This document shows, one piece after another, positions 1 to 8,164 of a stretch of 12,772 bases of DNA. Numbering within the stretch: the stretch's first letter is position 1; each line of letters starts with the position of its first letter. This DNA comes from Porphyromonadaceae bacterium (GTDB lineage: Bacteria; Bacteroidota; Bacteroidia; Bacteroidales; Paludibacteraceae): positions 1 through 12,772 of the forward strand of contig CAJPNS010000054.1 in the NCBI GenBank assembly GCA_905372135.1. Reading direction: 5' to 3'. The notes under the pieces are model-generated. The model made no database searches, was not told the DNA's origin, and worked only from the letters and a program-made list of their open reading frames with translations. A program made the position numbers and the translations under genes.

Positions 1-13
1 TATTTTATTTCCG

Positions 14-45
14 CCCTACATTCCCACCCCTACCCCCCTAATCCC
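14..45 (-). other. G-quadruplex-capable G-run tract
   Basis: The minus strand has runs of three or more G at 43-45, 33-38, 27-30, 23-25 and 14-16, separated by loops of 1-6 bases. This satisfies the usual G3+N1-7 pattern for an intramolecular quadruplex. It lies just upstream of the acyltransferase promoter, on the template strand of that gene. Whether it folds in the cell is unknown. It could simply be a C-rich spacer inside the repeat. Confidence 0.5.
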
Positions 46-70
46 TAAAACCTAATACCCCGCTTCGACG

Positions 71-104
71 TTTACACGTTTAAACACAAAAAATATTACC
101 TTTG
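71..104 (+). promoter_or_regulatory. Bacteroidota-type promoter of the acyltransferase gene
   Basis: TACCTTTG at 97-104 matches the Bacteroidota -7 consensus TAnnTTTG exactly. A TTTA at 71-74, 22 bases upstream, is the nearest resemblance to the -33 TTTG box and sits inside one of the 8-bp repeat units. Transcription should begin a few bases after 104, leaving only about 5-6 bases before the ATG at 115. The message may therefore be nearly leaderless. The same promoter core occurs upstream of the truncated uvrA. Confidence 0.65.
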
Positions 105-114
105 TCGCTCGGTT

Positions 115-1023
115 ATGAGCAATAAAGAAAAAACAAAGTGGCAGGGACGTACCGGCGGCGGCAACCTCGGTCAGCGTCTGTTGATAGTACTACTGCGAGT
201 AGTCCCTATAAGGCTGATATACTGCGTTTCGGCAGCGACGGTGCCGTTTTATATCATATTTGCATATAGTAGATACAGAGCTATATACCGATATTTCAGA
301 GAGCAGTGGAGGCTCTCGCCTTGTGGGGCATTCTGCTGTGCATATCGCAATCACGTGATTTTCTCGCAGATAGTGGTAGATAGATTTGCCGTATTTGCCG
401 GTAAAAAAGACATTTTCGATACCGAAATAGATGGTTTCGACATTTTCGACGAGCTAAACCGAGATAGCAAGGGATTCGTAATGGTCAGTTCGCATATCGG
501 TAATTACGAAATAACGGGTTACGTACTGAAACCCGACAAAAAGAGGATCAACAGCCTCGTTTTCGCCTCAGAGACCGCTCTGGTAGCTCAAAACCGCTTC
601 GCCATAATGGGCGACAACAATATAAATATAGTACCTGTTGCCGACGATATGTCGCACATATTCACCGTAAGCCACGCTCTGCAAGATGGGCAGATAGTAT
701 CGGCAGTAGCCGACCGTATCAACGGCTCCGACAAGCACATAAAATGTCGGCTGCTACAAGGAGAGGCTCTCTTTCCTGCGGGAATATTTACTCTGGCGGC
801 AACGTTCGAAGTGGAGGTCGTAGCGGTATTTACGCTCAAGGTATCGCCCACAAAATATCGCACCCTGATACGTCGGCTCGAAATCGACTCCCCCGCAGAC
901 GGTACGGCGCTATCGAAGAGTCGGCGAGCTTCGCTACTCGTGGAAGCCTACGCTGTGGAGATGGAAAAAATATTGGCACAATACCCCGAGCAGTGGTTCA
1001 ATTTCTACGATTTCTGGCTATGA
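115..1023 (+). CDS. LpxL/HtrB-like lysophospholipid acyltransferase
   Basis: A 302-residue protein of the lipid A lauroyl/myristoyl acyltransferase superfamily. These enzymes move a fatty acyl chain from an acyl carrier to a glycolipid or lysolipid at the inner face of the inner membrane. The family H-x4-D/E catalytic motif is seen as HIGNYE (H127, E132). It is followed by an ADR segment (199-201), where homologues often have ADQ, and by the PAG(I/V) region near 221-223. The C-terminus ends in PEQWFNFYDFW (291-301), a form common in Bacteroidota members. Residues 22-50 are hydrophobic, as expected for a membrane anchor. Length is normal for the family. The ATG at 115 is very close to the promoter -7 box, and no other upstream start exists. 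It is convergent with miaA, 26 bp away. The exact acceptor (lipid A, aminolipid or pigment) cannot be told from sequence. Confidence 0.85.
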   Translation: MSNKEKTKWQGRTGGGNLGQRLLIVLLRVVPIRLIYCVSAATVPFYIIFAYSRYRAIYRYFREQWRLSPCGAFCCAYRNHVIFSQIVVDRFAVFAGKKDIFDTEIDGFDIFDELNRDSKGFVMVSSHIGNYEITGYVLKPDKKRINSLVFASETALVAQNRFAIMGDNNINIVPVADDMSHIFTVSHALQDGQIVSAVADRINGSDKHIKCRLLQGEALFPAGIFTLAATFEVEVVAVFTLKVSPTKYRTLIRRLEIDSPADGTALSKSRRASLLVEAYAVEMEKILAQYPEQWFNFYDFWL

Positions 1024-1049
1024 GGTTTTGGCGGCAAAAACGATGATAA

Positions 1050-1961
1050 TCAAGTATTTTGTTCGCTGCGACAGCGGTCGACAAAGTCCCATATCTCATC
1101 TGTCTTGTCGGGGAGAAACCAATGTATCGTAGGGTCGCCGTTGAACCACGAGAGTTGTTTCTTGGCATAATGGCGAGTATTTCGCTGAATAAGCTCTATA
1201 GCTCTATCGAGACTGTATTCGCCGTCGATATGCGAAAACATCTCTTTGTATCCGACTGTATTCAAGGCGTTAAGGTGTCGGCGGTCGTAGACCGATATAG
1301 CCTCTTGGTATAGCCCTTGCTCGATCATTTCGTTTACACGCCTGTTTATCCTTTCGTATAGCAATTCTCGAGGGAGGCAGACTCCTATTTTCACTATCTT
1401 AAACGATCGTTGTTTTACGCTGTTTGTGCGTATCTCGGAGAATCGACGCCCTGTCTGGTAGCACACTTCAAGAGCGTGCAGCATACGCTTCACGTTGCGT
1501 AAATCCACTTCGCCGTAATGCTGTGGGTCGACGAGCCTAAGACGTCGCCTTACCTCTTCTATACCGTGCTCTTCGTATATGCGGCGTACGTCGGTACGAA
1601 TCTCGTCGTCGATAGCGGGTATGTCGTCGATACCCTTACAAACGGCATCGATATACAGCATCGAGCCGCCTACCATCAGCACACAGCCATTTGCCGCAAT
1701 TTCTTGCTCTATCACAGGAATGGCATCCGCTTCGAATTGTCCGGCACTGTAATGCTCTTCTATCGACCGAGTAGCTATAAAGTGATGCCTTACCTTGCTA
1801 AGCTGCAATGCCGAGGGCGAAGCCACTCCGATACGGAGTTCTCGATATATCTGACGCGAATCGCACGAAACAATAGACGTCCCAAGCCGCAGGGCGACAT
1901 CGATACTGAGGTCGGTCTTGCCCACGCCAGTAGGTCCAAGTATGACGAAAAGCGTATTCAT
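1050..1961 (-). CDS. miaA: tRNA dimethylallyltransferase MiaA
   Basis: Transfers a dimethylallyl group from DMAPP to N6 of adenosine 37 in tRNAs reading UNN codons, which stabilises codon-anticodon pairing. Numbered from the ATG at 1961 (303 residues, normal length), it shows the P-loop GPTGVGKT (9-16), the substrate segment SCDSRQIYR (32-40), YSAGQF (71-75 region), GGSMLYIDAV (98-107), TVGYKE (235-240) and the late HYAKKQLSWF (264-273). The frame stays open to an earlier ATG at 2012, which would add 17 residues not typical of the family. That ATG has an A-rich lead-in, so it cannot be excluded. It lies downstream of cysS on the same strand and is probably the last gene of the run. It ends 26 bp from the convergent acyltransferase, with no strong terminator hairpin between them. 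Confidence 0.95.
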   Translation of the reverse strand: MNTLFVILGPTGVGKTDLSIDVALRLGTSIVSCDSRQIYRELRIGVASPSALQLSKVRHHFIATRSIEEHYSAGQFEADAIPVIEQEIAANGCVLMVGGSMLYIDAVCKGIDDIPAIDDEIRTDVRRIYEEHGIEEVRRRLRLVDPQHYGEVDLRNVKRMLHALEVCYQTGRRFSEIRTNSVKQRSFKIVKIGVCLPRELLYERINRRVNEMIEQGLYQEAISVYDRRHLNALNTVGYKEMFSHIDGEYSLDRAIELIQRNTRHYAKKQLSWFNGDPTIHWFLPDKTDEIWDFVDRCRSEQNT

Positions 1962-2067
1962 AGTTAGAGTCGTAAGCAATAGATTGCGAGGTTGTTGTGC
2001 CGAGAAAAACATTTTTATCTGTTACCCTGCGTCGTCTGTTGTTTTTTTAGAAAAAATACGGCTGCCC

Positions 2068-3531
2068 TCAGAGGCTCCACTCGAAGCCCTCTTTGGTATC
2101 TTTTACCACGAATCCGTACGATGCCAATTCGTCTCTTATCCTATCGGACAGAGCCCAGTTTTTGCTTTGCTTAGCCTCCAATCGAAGCGATAATAGAAGG
2201 TCTACGGCTTTTTTGTAGCTATCGAGATACTTCGAGCTGCTCTGTTCGGTCTGCAAGCCGAGTATATCTATGTATGTGTCGAACAGCTTTTTAAGCGAAT
2301 CGAGGTCTGCCTGCGATATTGTCGCCTTAGTGTCGTAGACTGTGTTTATTGCCTTAGCAGCGTCGAATAGATGCGATATTACTATCGGAGTATTGAGGTC
2401 GTCGTTCATAGCCTCGCGACACATCGTAGCCCAATCTTTCGTCTCTACCGAAGTTGTTACCGACGGAGTTATTTTCTGTAGTCGGTCGTATGCCTCTGTC
2501 AGTCGCGATAGTCCTTTCTGCGATGCTATAAGAGCCTCGTTCGAGAAGTCGACCGTACTGCGATAGTGTGCCTGTAAGATGAAAAATCTTATTGTCATCG
2601 GCGAATAGGCGCTGTCGAGCAGTTTGTGTGAGCCTGTGAAAAACTCTTCGAGTGTGATGAAGTTTCCCAACGACTTACCCATCTTCTGCCCATTGATAGT
2701 AATCATGTTGTTGTGTATCCAATATTTCACCGCCTGGTGTCCGACAGCGGCTACCGACTGGGCTATCTCGCATTCGTGGTGTGGAAATATAAGGTCCATA
2801 CCGCCGCCGTGTATATCGAACTTCTCGCCGAGATACTTCTGACCCATAGCCGAGCATTCGAGGTGCCAGCCTGGGAAACCGTCGCTCCACTCAGAGTGCC
2901 AACGCATTATATGCTCAGCAGAGGCTTTTTTCCAAAGTGCAAAATCGACACTACGACGCTTCTCGCTCTGTCCGTCGAGGCTACGAGTATTCTCTACTAT
3001 ATCGTCTATATTTCTACCTGATAATATGCCGTAGCGGTGATGTTTATTGTATTTTTCGACGTCGAAATATACCGAGCCGCCGCTCTCGTAGGCAAAACCG
3101 CTCTCGAGTATCTTGCGTGCGTACTCTATCTGCTCGGGAATATGCCCCGACGCTCTCGGTTCGATCGATGGCGGCAATACGTTGAGAGCCTTCATAGCAT
3201 CGTGGTATCTGAGGGTAAAATGCTGTACCACCTCCATCGGTTCGAGCTGCTCGAGACGTGCTTTTTTCTCTATCTTGTCTTCGCCGTCGTCGGCATCGTG
3301 TTCGAGATGACCCACATCGGTGATATTGCGTACGTATCTCACTTTATAACCGCTGTATTTCAGCCATCTGAAAAGTATATCGAATGTTATGGCAGGGCGT
3401 GCGTGTCCTAAGTGTGCATCGCCGTAGACAGTCGGTCCGCATACGTACATACCTACCATCGGCTCTTTTATCGGTACGAATAGCTCTTTTTTTCTACTAA
3501 GGGTATTGTGAATATATAGTTGATGCTCCAT
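2068..3531 (-). CDS. cysS: Cysteine--tRNA ligase
   Basis: Class I aminoacyl-tRNA synthetase that activates cysteine with ATP and charges tRNA-Cys in the cytoplasm. It has 487 residues, close to the usual 460-490. The N-terminal Rossmann domain has CGPTVYGDAHLGHAR with the HIGH-type motif at H40-H43. The KMSKS-type loop is KMGKS (283-287). The zinc that recognises the cysteine thiol should be held by C31, C226, H251 and E255 (in WHLECS and FPHHECE). A DALR-like helical domain follows from about 340, and the C-terminal residues 445-487 look like the anticodon-binding part. All key residues are present. It starts 42 bp after the etfBA gene and is followed by miaA. No separate promoter box is visible, so co-transcription is likely. 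Confidence 0.97.
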   Translation of the reverse strand: MEHQLYIHNTLSRKKELFVPIKEPMVGMYVCGPTVYGDAHLGHARPAITFDILFRWLKYSGYKVRYVRNITDVGHLEHDADDGEDKIEKKARLEQLEPMEVVQHFTLRYHDAMKALNVLPPSIEPRASGHIPEQIEYARKILESGFAYESGGSVYFDVEKYNKHHRYGILSGRNIDDIVENTRSLDGQSEKRRSVDFALWKKASAEHIMRWHSEWSDGFPGWHLECSAMGQKYLGEKFDIHGGGMDLIFPHHECEIAQSVAAVGHQAVKYWIHNNMITINGQKMGKSLGNFITLEEFFTGSHKLLDSAYSPMTIRFFILQAHYRSTVDFSNEALIASQKGLSRLTEAYDRLQKITPSVTTSVETKDWATMCREAMNDDLNTPIVISHLFDAAKAINTVYDTKATISQADLDSLKKLFDTYIDILGLQTEQSSSKYLDSYKKAVDLLLSLRLEAKQSKNWALSDRIRDELASYGFVVKDTKEGFEWSL

Positions 3532-3573
3532 TTATAAAATCATTAAAAGTGTCTCTTCTTATTTTACGGCAAA

Positions 3574-5520
3574 TCAATTCTTTTCGAGTCCGAAGGTAAA
3601 GCCTTGTCGAACACGCTCTATGAGTTCGGGAACGATATCTTGATACAATCCGCAGATACCGAAGTCTGCATAGCGGAAAATGTTTGCTTTCGGGTTTTGG
3701 TCTATTGCAACGATAATACCCGACTCTTTGATGCCTGCAATATGCTGTATTGCTCCGCTTATGCCGATAGCTACGTAGACCTTCGGACGAACGGTCTTGC
3801 CTGTCTGTCCTATCTGTCGTGCATATTCGGCGTATCCTTCGTCTACTACTACGCGGCTGCAAGCCCATTCGGCTTTCAGTCCTTGGTCTTTGAGGGCTTG
3901 TGCGAGTTCTTTGACGAGTTTGAGGTCGTCGCCTGTGGTGCCTCGTCCGCCTGCAACTATTACATCAGCTTCGAACAACGATGCCAGACCGCCCTCGCCA
4001 CGAACTGTTTCGAGTATACTCGTGGCGTAAGTATCGGCATTAAGCGACGGGGTGAAGTCTATCACTTCGCCTGTACGTCCTTCTACACGTTCGGGGATGG
4101 CAAATGTGCCTGCACGTGCCGTCGATATTTGCGGGTATACGAACCCGAGTATCGTTGCCAACTTGCTTTCGCCGTATGTCGGTCGGCGGCTGTGCAGTAT
4201 CGGGCGTATGATACGCTTGTTCTTTTTGTCGATGTAGTCGCCTATCTCGAGTCCCGTACAGTCGGCTGTAACTCCCGACCCTGTCTTCATACCGATACGG
4301 GGGGCGAGTTCGCGACCTGCCGTAGTGGCGGCAAAGAGTGTTATCTCGGGTTTGTATTGATGTATTATTTGTGTGATAATTTCTGCAAACGGCAGTATAA
4401 GGTACTCTTCGAGTTTGTCGTTCTCTACGATAATCACTTTGTCTGAGCCGTGTTCGAATAGCGTCGGAGCAAGCGGTCGTACGTTTTTACCGATAAGTAC
4501 TGTGGTGATTTTGGTATCGCCTCCGAGTTGGTCTGCCAAGTGGCGTGCCGGCGTAAGCAGTTCTATCGAAGGGCGTGCTATTTTGCCGTTCACTACCTCT
4601 GCCCACGTAAGTATGCCTTTGTTGTCGCCTCTGAGGTCTACTGCCTCAAGCCCTGTGGTGTCCGCCTCTTTTTTGGCTTTCTCTACTTTTTTCTCCAGCT
4701 TGTTGCCTCCTTTTTTGATGTTATCCATAAGGGAGTCGACAAGTTGTTCTTCGTTCTGTCCGCTGCACATAACAATCGGCGGGCGGTCAGACTCTATATT
4801 CTCTACGCCTGCCACGATAGTGGGCGAGCCGTTGATACCGATGTGTTGTTGGGCTTCGGCAGACATACCGATGTCGTCGACAGTCTTCATATTTATTGTA
4901 GTTCTTCGTGCTTTGATGGCTCCGATAAGCGACGGTTTACGCGGTTTGATACCTGTCGGGGTAAACGATATAACGCACGGCATCGGCAGTTTTAGCATCT
5001 GGTATCCCCCTTCGATTATACGGCGTGCAGTGATAGTACCATCGTCGTTCGGTTCGATGCGTTCTACAAATGTAGCCTGCGGTATACCGAGAGCTTCGGC
5101 TACCTGCGACGGCACGTGAGCGGTGTCGCCGTCGGAGGTCTGTCTGCCTGCAAATATTACGAATGGTTCTTTGGAGTCTTTCGAGAAACCCATACTACGT
5201 AGCATAGTCGATATAGCAAGCCCTGTGGCGTAGGTGTCCGAGCCGCCGAGTTTACGGTCGCTAAGCAGATATGCTTCGTCGTAGCCCATAGAGATAGCCG
5301 TACGTAGAGCCGTCTCGAAAGAGGCAGGTCCCATCGAGCATACTATCATACGGGCATCGGGGTATTTTTTCTTCAACTGTAAGCCTGCTTCCAGACCAAA
5401 TTGACAGTCGATATTGATGATTGATTTTGCTTTGGTTCTGTCCATCAGTCCGTCGTCGCCCATTCTCATCTCCGAGGGCAGAGGGACTTGTTTTATTAAC
5501 GATATTATAGTAAGTGCCAT
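3574..5520 (-). CDS. etfBA: Fused electron transfer flavoprotein, beta-alpha (EtfB-EtfA)
   Basis: One 648-residue chain carries both ETF subunits, which are usually two genes. Residues 1 to about 265 are EtfB: the IKQVP start (9-13) and the nucleotide-binding signature GRQTSDGDTAHVPSQVAEAL (125-144). A Lys/Glu-rich linker covers about 268-290. Residues about 297-648 are EtfA, with the C-terminal FAD site: GGRGT (524-528), SR (555-556), QTGKTVRP (572-579), IGISGAIQH (585-593) and DQNPKANIFRYADFGI (607-622). The domains look complete, and I saw no stop or frameshift at the join. The role is to carry electrons from flavin dehydrogenases to a quinone oxidoreductase, here the gene directly upstream, 47 bp away. 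The DGDTA form of the EtfB motif resembles that of FixA-like and bifurcating ETFs more than the classical mitochondrial form, so NADH-driven bifurcation is a possibility only. No acyl-CoA dehydrogenase gene is adjacent. Confidence 0.92.
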   Translation of the reverse strand: MALTIISLIKQVPLPSEMRMGDDGLMDRTKAKSIINIDCQFGLEAGLQLKKKYPDARMIVCSMGPASFETALRTAISMGYDEAYLLSDRKLGGSDTYATGLAISTMLRSMGFSKDSKEPFVIFAGRQTSDGDTAHVPSQVAEALGIPQATFVERIEPNDDGTITARRIIEGGYQMLKLPMPCVISFTPTGIKPRKPSLIGAIKARRTTINMKTVDDIGMSAEAQQHIGINGSPTIVAGVENIESDRPPIVMCSGQNEEQLVDSLMDNIKKGGNKLEKKVEKAKKEADTTGLEAVDLRGDNKGILTWAEVVNGKIARPSIELLTPARHLADQLGGDTKITTVLIGKNVRPLAPTLFEHGSDKVIIVENDKLEEYLILPFAEIITQIIHQYKPEITLFAATTAGRELAPRIGMKTGSGVTADCTGLEIGDYIDKKNKRIIRPILHSRRPTYGESKLATILGFVYPQISTARAGTFAIPERVEGRTGEVIDFTPSLNADTYATSILETVRGEGGLASLFEADVIVAGGRGTTGDDLKLVKELAQALKDQGLKAEWACSRVVVDEGYAEYARQIGQTGKTVRPKVYVAIGISGAIQHIAGIKESGIIVAIDQNPKANIFRYADFGICGLYQDIVPELIERVRQGFTFGLEKN

Positions 5521-5567
5521 ATTGTATTTTCTTTATTCTTTTAGTGATAATAAATTAAAAATGAGAG

Positions 5568-7229
5568 TTACATATATTTATAATCGGGTCCGTTGCCTCC
5601 GTTCGGTACGTTCCAGGTGATGGCGGCGTGCGGTTCTTTGATGTCGCAGCTTTTGCAGTGCAGACAGTTTTCGTTATGAATACGTATCTCTTTTTTGCCT
5701 GTCGTCTTGTCGGTGTGTATTTCGAATACTTCGCCCGGGCAGAAATATTGGCACGGAGCATCGTACTTTTTGATGTTTATATCGCGAAACTCTTTTTCGT
5801 TGTTGATATGCAGGTGGATACGTTGTTCTTCGTCGTGTTGTGTGCCCGAATAATATACGTCGTCCACTTTGCTGCGATTGTAAGGCTTGTCTATGTCGTA
5901 CGACGCCCATTTGTCTTTGAACAGCGGTTTCTTGGCGTTGTCGACCGTCTTTGTCGAACGATAATCGTTGTGCGTAGCGAGTTTGCCTGCAAAACCTGCG
6001 CCACCCGTAATAAGCTGTGTGCCAAAGTTGAACATTCCTACTAAGGTTCCTTTCGTAAATCCTTGGCGGAAGTTGCGGCACTTGTACATCTCTTTGTAGA
6101 TGGGGCTCTGCTGTACGTATTGTTCGTAGTTTTTGAGCGTATTTTTCGAGAAATCGTTTTTGACGAAAGCATCGTAAGCAGCTTTGGCAGCCGACATACC
6201 CGAATATATCGATAGGTGGATACCTTTCAGTGCGGGCATAGCGAGGAATCCTGCCGAGTCGCCCACTATCATTGCGTTGTTGAGGAAATATTTCGTCAGA
6301 GAGTAATATCCGCCTTCGGGCAGTGTCTTGGCTCCGTATTCGAGTATTTTACCCTCTTTGACGAACTTCTCTACAAACGGGTGTGTCTTCCATATCTGGA
6401 AGGCATGGTATATGTCGTATGTCGGGTCGGTAAAATCGAGTCCGAGTACCAGACCGACGGCTACTTTATTGTCTTTCAGTCCATAAATAAAGCCCCCGCC
6501 GAATACATTGTCGTTCATAGCAGGGAATCCCATAGTGTGATATACCTCGCCTGCTTTGATAGTGCCTTCGGGTACACTAAACAACTCCTTGACACCCAAT
6601 GAGTATATCTGTGGATTTCTGCCCTGTTGCAGGTTTTTCTTCTCTATGAGTTTTTTTGCCAAACTACCGCGAGTACCTTCGGCAAATATTGTGATAGAGG
6701 CTTCTACACGAGTGCCTTCTACAAAGTTTTCGAGCTTATTGCCATCGTGGTCTATGCCTGTGTCGATACATTTTGCTCCGGCGACATTGCCTTTCTCGTC
6801 GTACAATATATCGCTCATCGAGAATCCGGGGTAGATGTCCACTCCCTTCTCGGTTGCTTTGGCTGCGAGGTATCGGCATATCTCGCCGAGCGATGCACAG
6901 TAGTTACCGCTATTGCCCATATAAGGCGGATGAAACGGTACTTTGAGAGAACTCTTTTCGTTTTGTAGAAAATACATCTCATCCGATGCCACTTTGCTGT
7001 CGAAAGGTATTTCATCGAAGTTTACGTCGGGGAGTAAGTCTCTGAATGCCTGTGGTTTGATTACTGCTCCCGACAGTATGTGCGACCCTACCGACTGACC
7101 TTTGTCCACAACGATAATTTGTTTCTCTATGCCGTTGGTTTTCAGTAAATCAGCCAGATGTATGGCGGTAGCCAGCCCCGATGGTCCGGCTCCGATGATT
7201 AAAACATCAGTTTTTACGGTATTGTTCAT
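5568..7229 (-). CDS. Electron transfer flavoprotein:quinone oxidoreductase (FixC-FixX type)
   Basis: A 553-residue membrane-associated flavoprotein that takes electrons from reduced ETF and passes them to quinone, presumably menaquinone in this lineage. The N-terminal dinucleotide fold is IIGAGPSGLATAIHLA (11-26). A second FAD contact is VGDSAGF (322-328), followed by PALKGIH (332-338). The C-terminal 60 residues are a FixX-like 4Fe-4S domain. Cluster ligands should be C497, C522, C525 and C528 in YFCPGEVFEIH and NCLHCKSCD, with an extra C493. The closing WNVPNGGNGPDY is typical of ETF-QO. Length fits full ETF-QO rather than FixC alone. It sits between nadC (45 bp upstream) and the fused etfBA (47 bp downstream), forming a functional pair with the latter. 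Confidence 0.95.
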   Translation of the reverse strand: MNNTVKTDVLIIGAGPSGLATAIHLADLLKTNGIEKQIIVVDKGQSVGSHILSGAVIKPQAFRDLLPDVNFDEIPFDSKVASDEMYFLQNEKSSLKVPFHPPYMGNSGNYCASLGEICRYLAAKATEKGVDIYPGFSMSDILYDEKGNVAGAKCIDTGIDHDGNKLENFVEGTRVEASITIFAEGTRGSLAKKLIEKKNLQQGRNPQIYSLGVKELFSVPEGTIKAGEVYHTMGFPAMNDNVFGGGFIYGLKDNKVAVGLVLGLDFTDPTYDIYHAFQIWKTHPFVEKFVKEGKILEYGAKTLPEGGYYSLTKYFLNNAMIVGDSAGFLAMPALKGIHLSIYSGMSAAKAAYDAFVKNDFSKNTLKNYEQYVQQSPIYKEMYKCRNFRQGFTKGTLVGMFNFGTQLITGGAGFAGKLATHNDYRSTKTVDNAKKPLFKDKWASYDIDKPYNRSKVDDVYYSGTQHDEEQRIHLHINNEKEFRDINIKKYDAPCQYFCPGEVFEIHTDKTTGKKEIRIHNENCLHCKSCDIKEPHAAITWNVPNGGNGPDYKYM

Positions 7230-7274
7230 TTATTTTAAGATTTTATTTTTAGTTATTTTTGGATTAATAATTTT

Positions 7275-8108
7275 CTATTTTATTGCCTTAAAGCTCATAT
7301 CGAGACTTTTGATGGAGTGTGTCAGAGCTCCGACCGATATGTAGTCGACGCCTGCCAATGCGTATTCTCTGATTGTCGTTTCGGTGATACCGCCCGACGA
7401 CTCTGTCTCGAACCTGCCTCCGATGATTTCTACCGCTTTACGTGTGTCGGCTACCGAGAAATTGTCGAGCATAATGCGATTGACATTGCCTGAGGCAAGT
7501 ACCTCGTTAAGTTCGTCGAAATTGCGGACTTCTATCTCTATTTTTAAATTTTTATTGTTGTCTTTCAGGTATTTGTTGGCTCTGTCTATCGCTTGCGATA
7601 TACCTCCTGCAAAGTCTATATGGTTGTCTTTGAGCAGTATCATATCGTACAAGCCTATCCTGTGGTTGCAGCCGCCACCGATCAGTACAGCCTCTTTCTC
7701 GAGCATACGCAGTCCGGGAGTGGTCTTACGAGTATCGAGTATTCGTGTCCGAGTGCCTTCGAGCAGTTTTACGTACTCACGTGTTCGTGTGGCTATTCCG
7801 CTCATTCTCTGCATTATATTGAGCATCAGACGTTCGGTTTGCAGCAACGACCGTACTTTACCCTCTACCTCGAAGGCGATGTCTTGCGGTTTTACCTCGT
7901 CGCCGTCGTGCATGTATTGCGTTATGCGGAGTTCGTTGTCGAATATCTCAAACACTTTTTTGGCTACCTCGATGCCCGTTATTATGCCTGTGTCTTTGAC
8001 TATTAGCCTCGAGCGTCCTATGGCATCCGCCGGGATACAGCAGAGCGTAGTATGGTCTCCATCACCTATATCTTCTGCCAACCAGTGTTTTATATCTTGT
8101 TCGAGCAT
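7275..8108 (-). CDS. nadC: Nicotinate-nucleotide diphosphorylase (quinolinate phosphoribosyltransferase)
   Basis: Converts quinolinate and PRPP to nicotinate mononucleotide, CO2 and pyrophosphate in de novo NAD synthesis. The 277 residues match the family length. Visible motifs are the N-terminal EDIGDGDHTT (12-21), the substrate-binding DTRKTTPGLR (125-134), HR at 149-150, LLKDNH (158-163), EIEV (191-194), MLDNFS (213-218), SSGGI (237-241) and DYISVGALTHS (255-265). All active-site positions I can recognise are intact. nadA and nadB are not in the window. The gene lies 56 bp after the LysM protein gene and 45 bp before the ETF-QO gene, so it is probably carried on the same transcript rather than linked by pathway. 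Confidence 0.96.
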   Translation of the reverse strand: MLEQDIKHWLAEDIGDGDHTTLCCIPADAIGRSRLIVKDTGIITGIEVAKKVFEIFDNELRITQYMHDGDEVKPQDIAFEVEGKVRSLLQTERLMLNIMQRMSGIATRTREYVKLLEGTRTRILDTRKTTPGLRMLEKEAVLIGGGCNHRIGLYDMILLKDNHIDFAGGISQAIDRANKYLKDNNKNLKIEIEVRNFDELNEVLASGNVNRIMLDNFSVADTRKAVEIIGGRFETESSGGITETTIREYALAGVDYISVGALTHSIKSLDMSFKAIK

Positions 8109-8164
8109 CTTTTATCGGAGCTATTAAATTATTACTTACCGAATATTATTTTATAATCGATTGT

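Larger units (their letters stand above)
3..104 (+). repeat. Promoter-carrying intergenic repeat, copy A
   Basis: This stretch matches the region upstream of the truncated uvrA on the other strand (copy B, 12491-12576). Two blocks are shared. One is the 14-base TTTTATTTCCGCCC at 3-16. The other is a 38-base block at 67-104 with 35 identical bases, ending in TATTACCTTTG. Between them copy A has a C-rich tract (14-61) and three 8-bp units (63-70, 71-78, 79-86; consensus YGTBBAAD on the minus strand). Copy B has six such units. In both copies the units are bounded by a CGGGG run (minus sense here). The element probably extends left of the window. No coding capacity is seen. Confidence 0.65.

Noticed and set aside
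33..61. Telomere-like CCCTAA repeats
   Set aside because: The units are irregular (CCCTAAT, CCCTAAAA, CCTAATA) and too few. The surrounding genes are bacterial chromosomal genes, so a C-rich spacer is the simpler reading.
1024..1049. Possible bidirectional terminator between the acyltransferase and miaA
   Set aside because: Only a weak five-pair TTTTG/CAAAA stem is present, without a GC-rich stem and T-run.
1962..2012. Extended miaA start at 2012
   Set aside because: It adds 17 residues before the usual start of the family, which begins only a few residues ahead of the P-loop. Kept as an alternative because its upstream is A-rich.
4373..5119. Long open frames opposite the etfBA gene (also 3604-4446)
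   Set aside because: They lie wholly antisense to a gene with clear ETF motifs, have low-complexity Ser/Cys-rich translations and match no family I know. They reflect the codon pattern of the true gene.
7384..8127. 247-codon open frame opposite nadC
   Set aside because: Antisense to a fully conserved nadC. The translation is Ser/Ile-rich without recognisable motifs.
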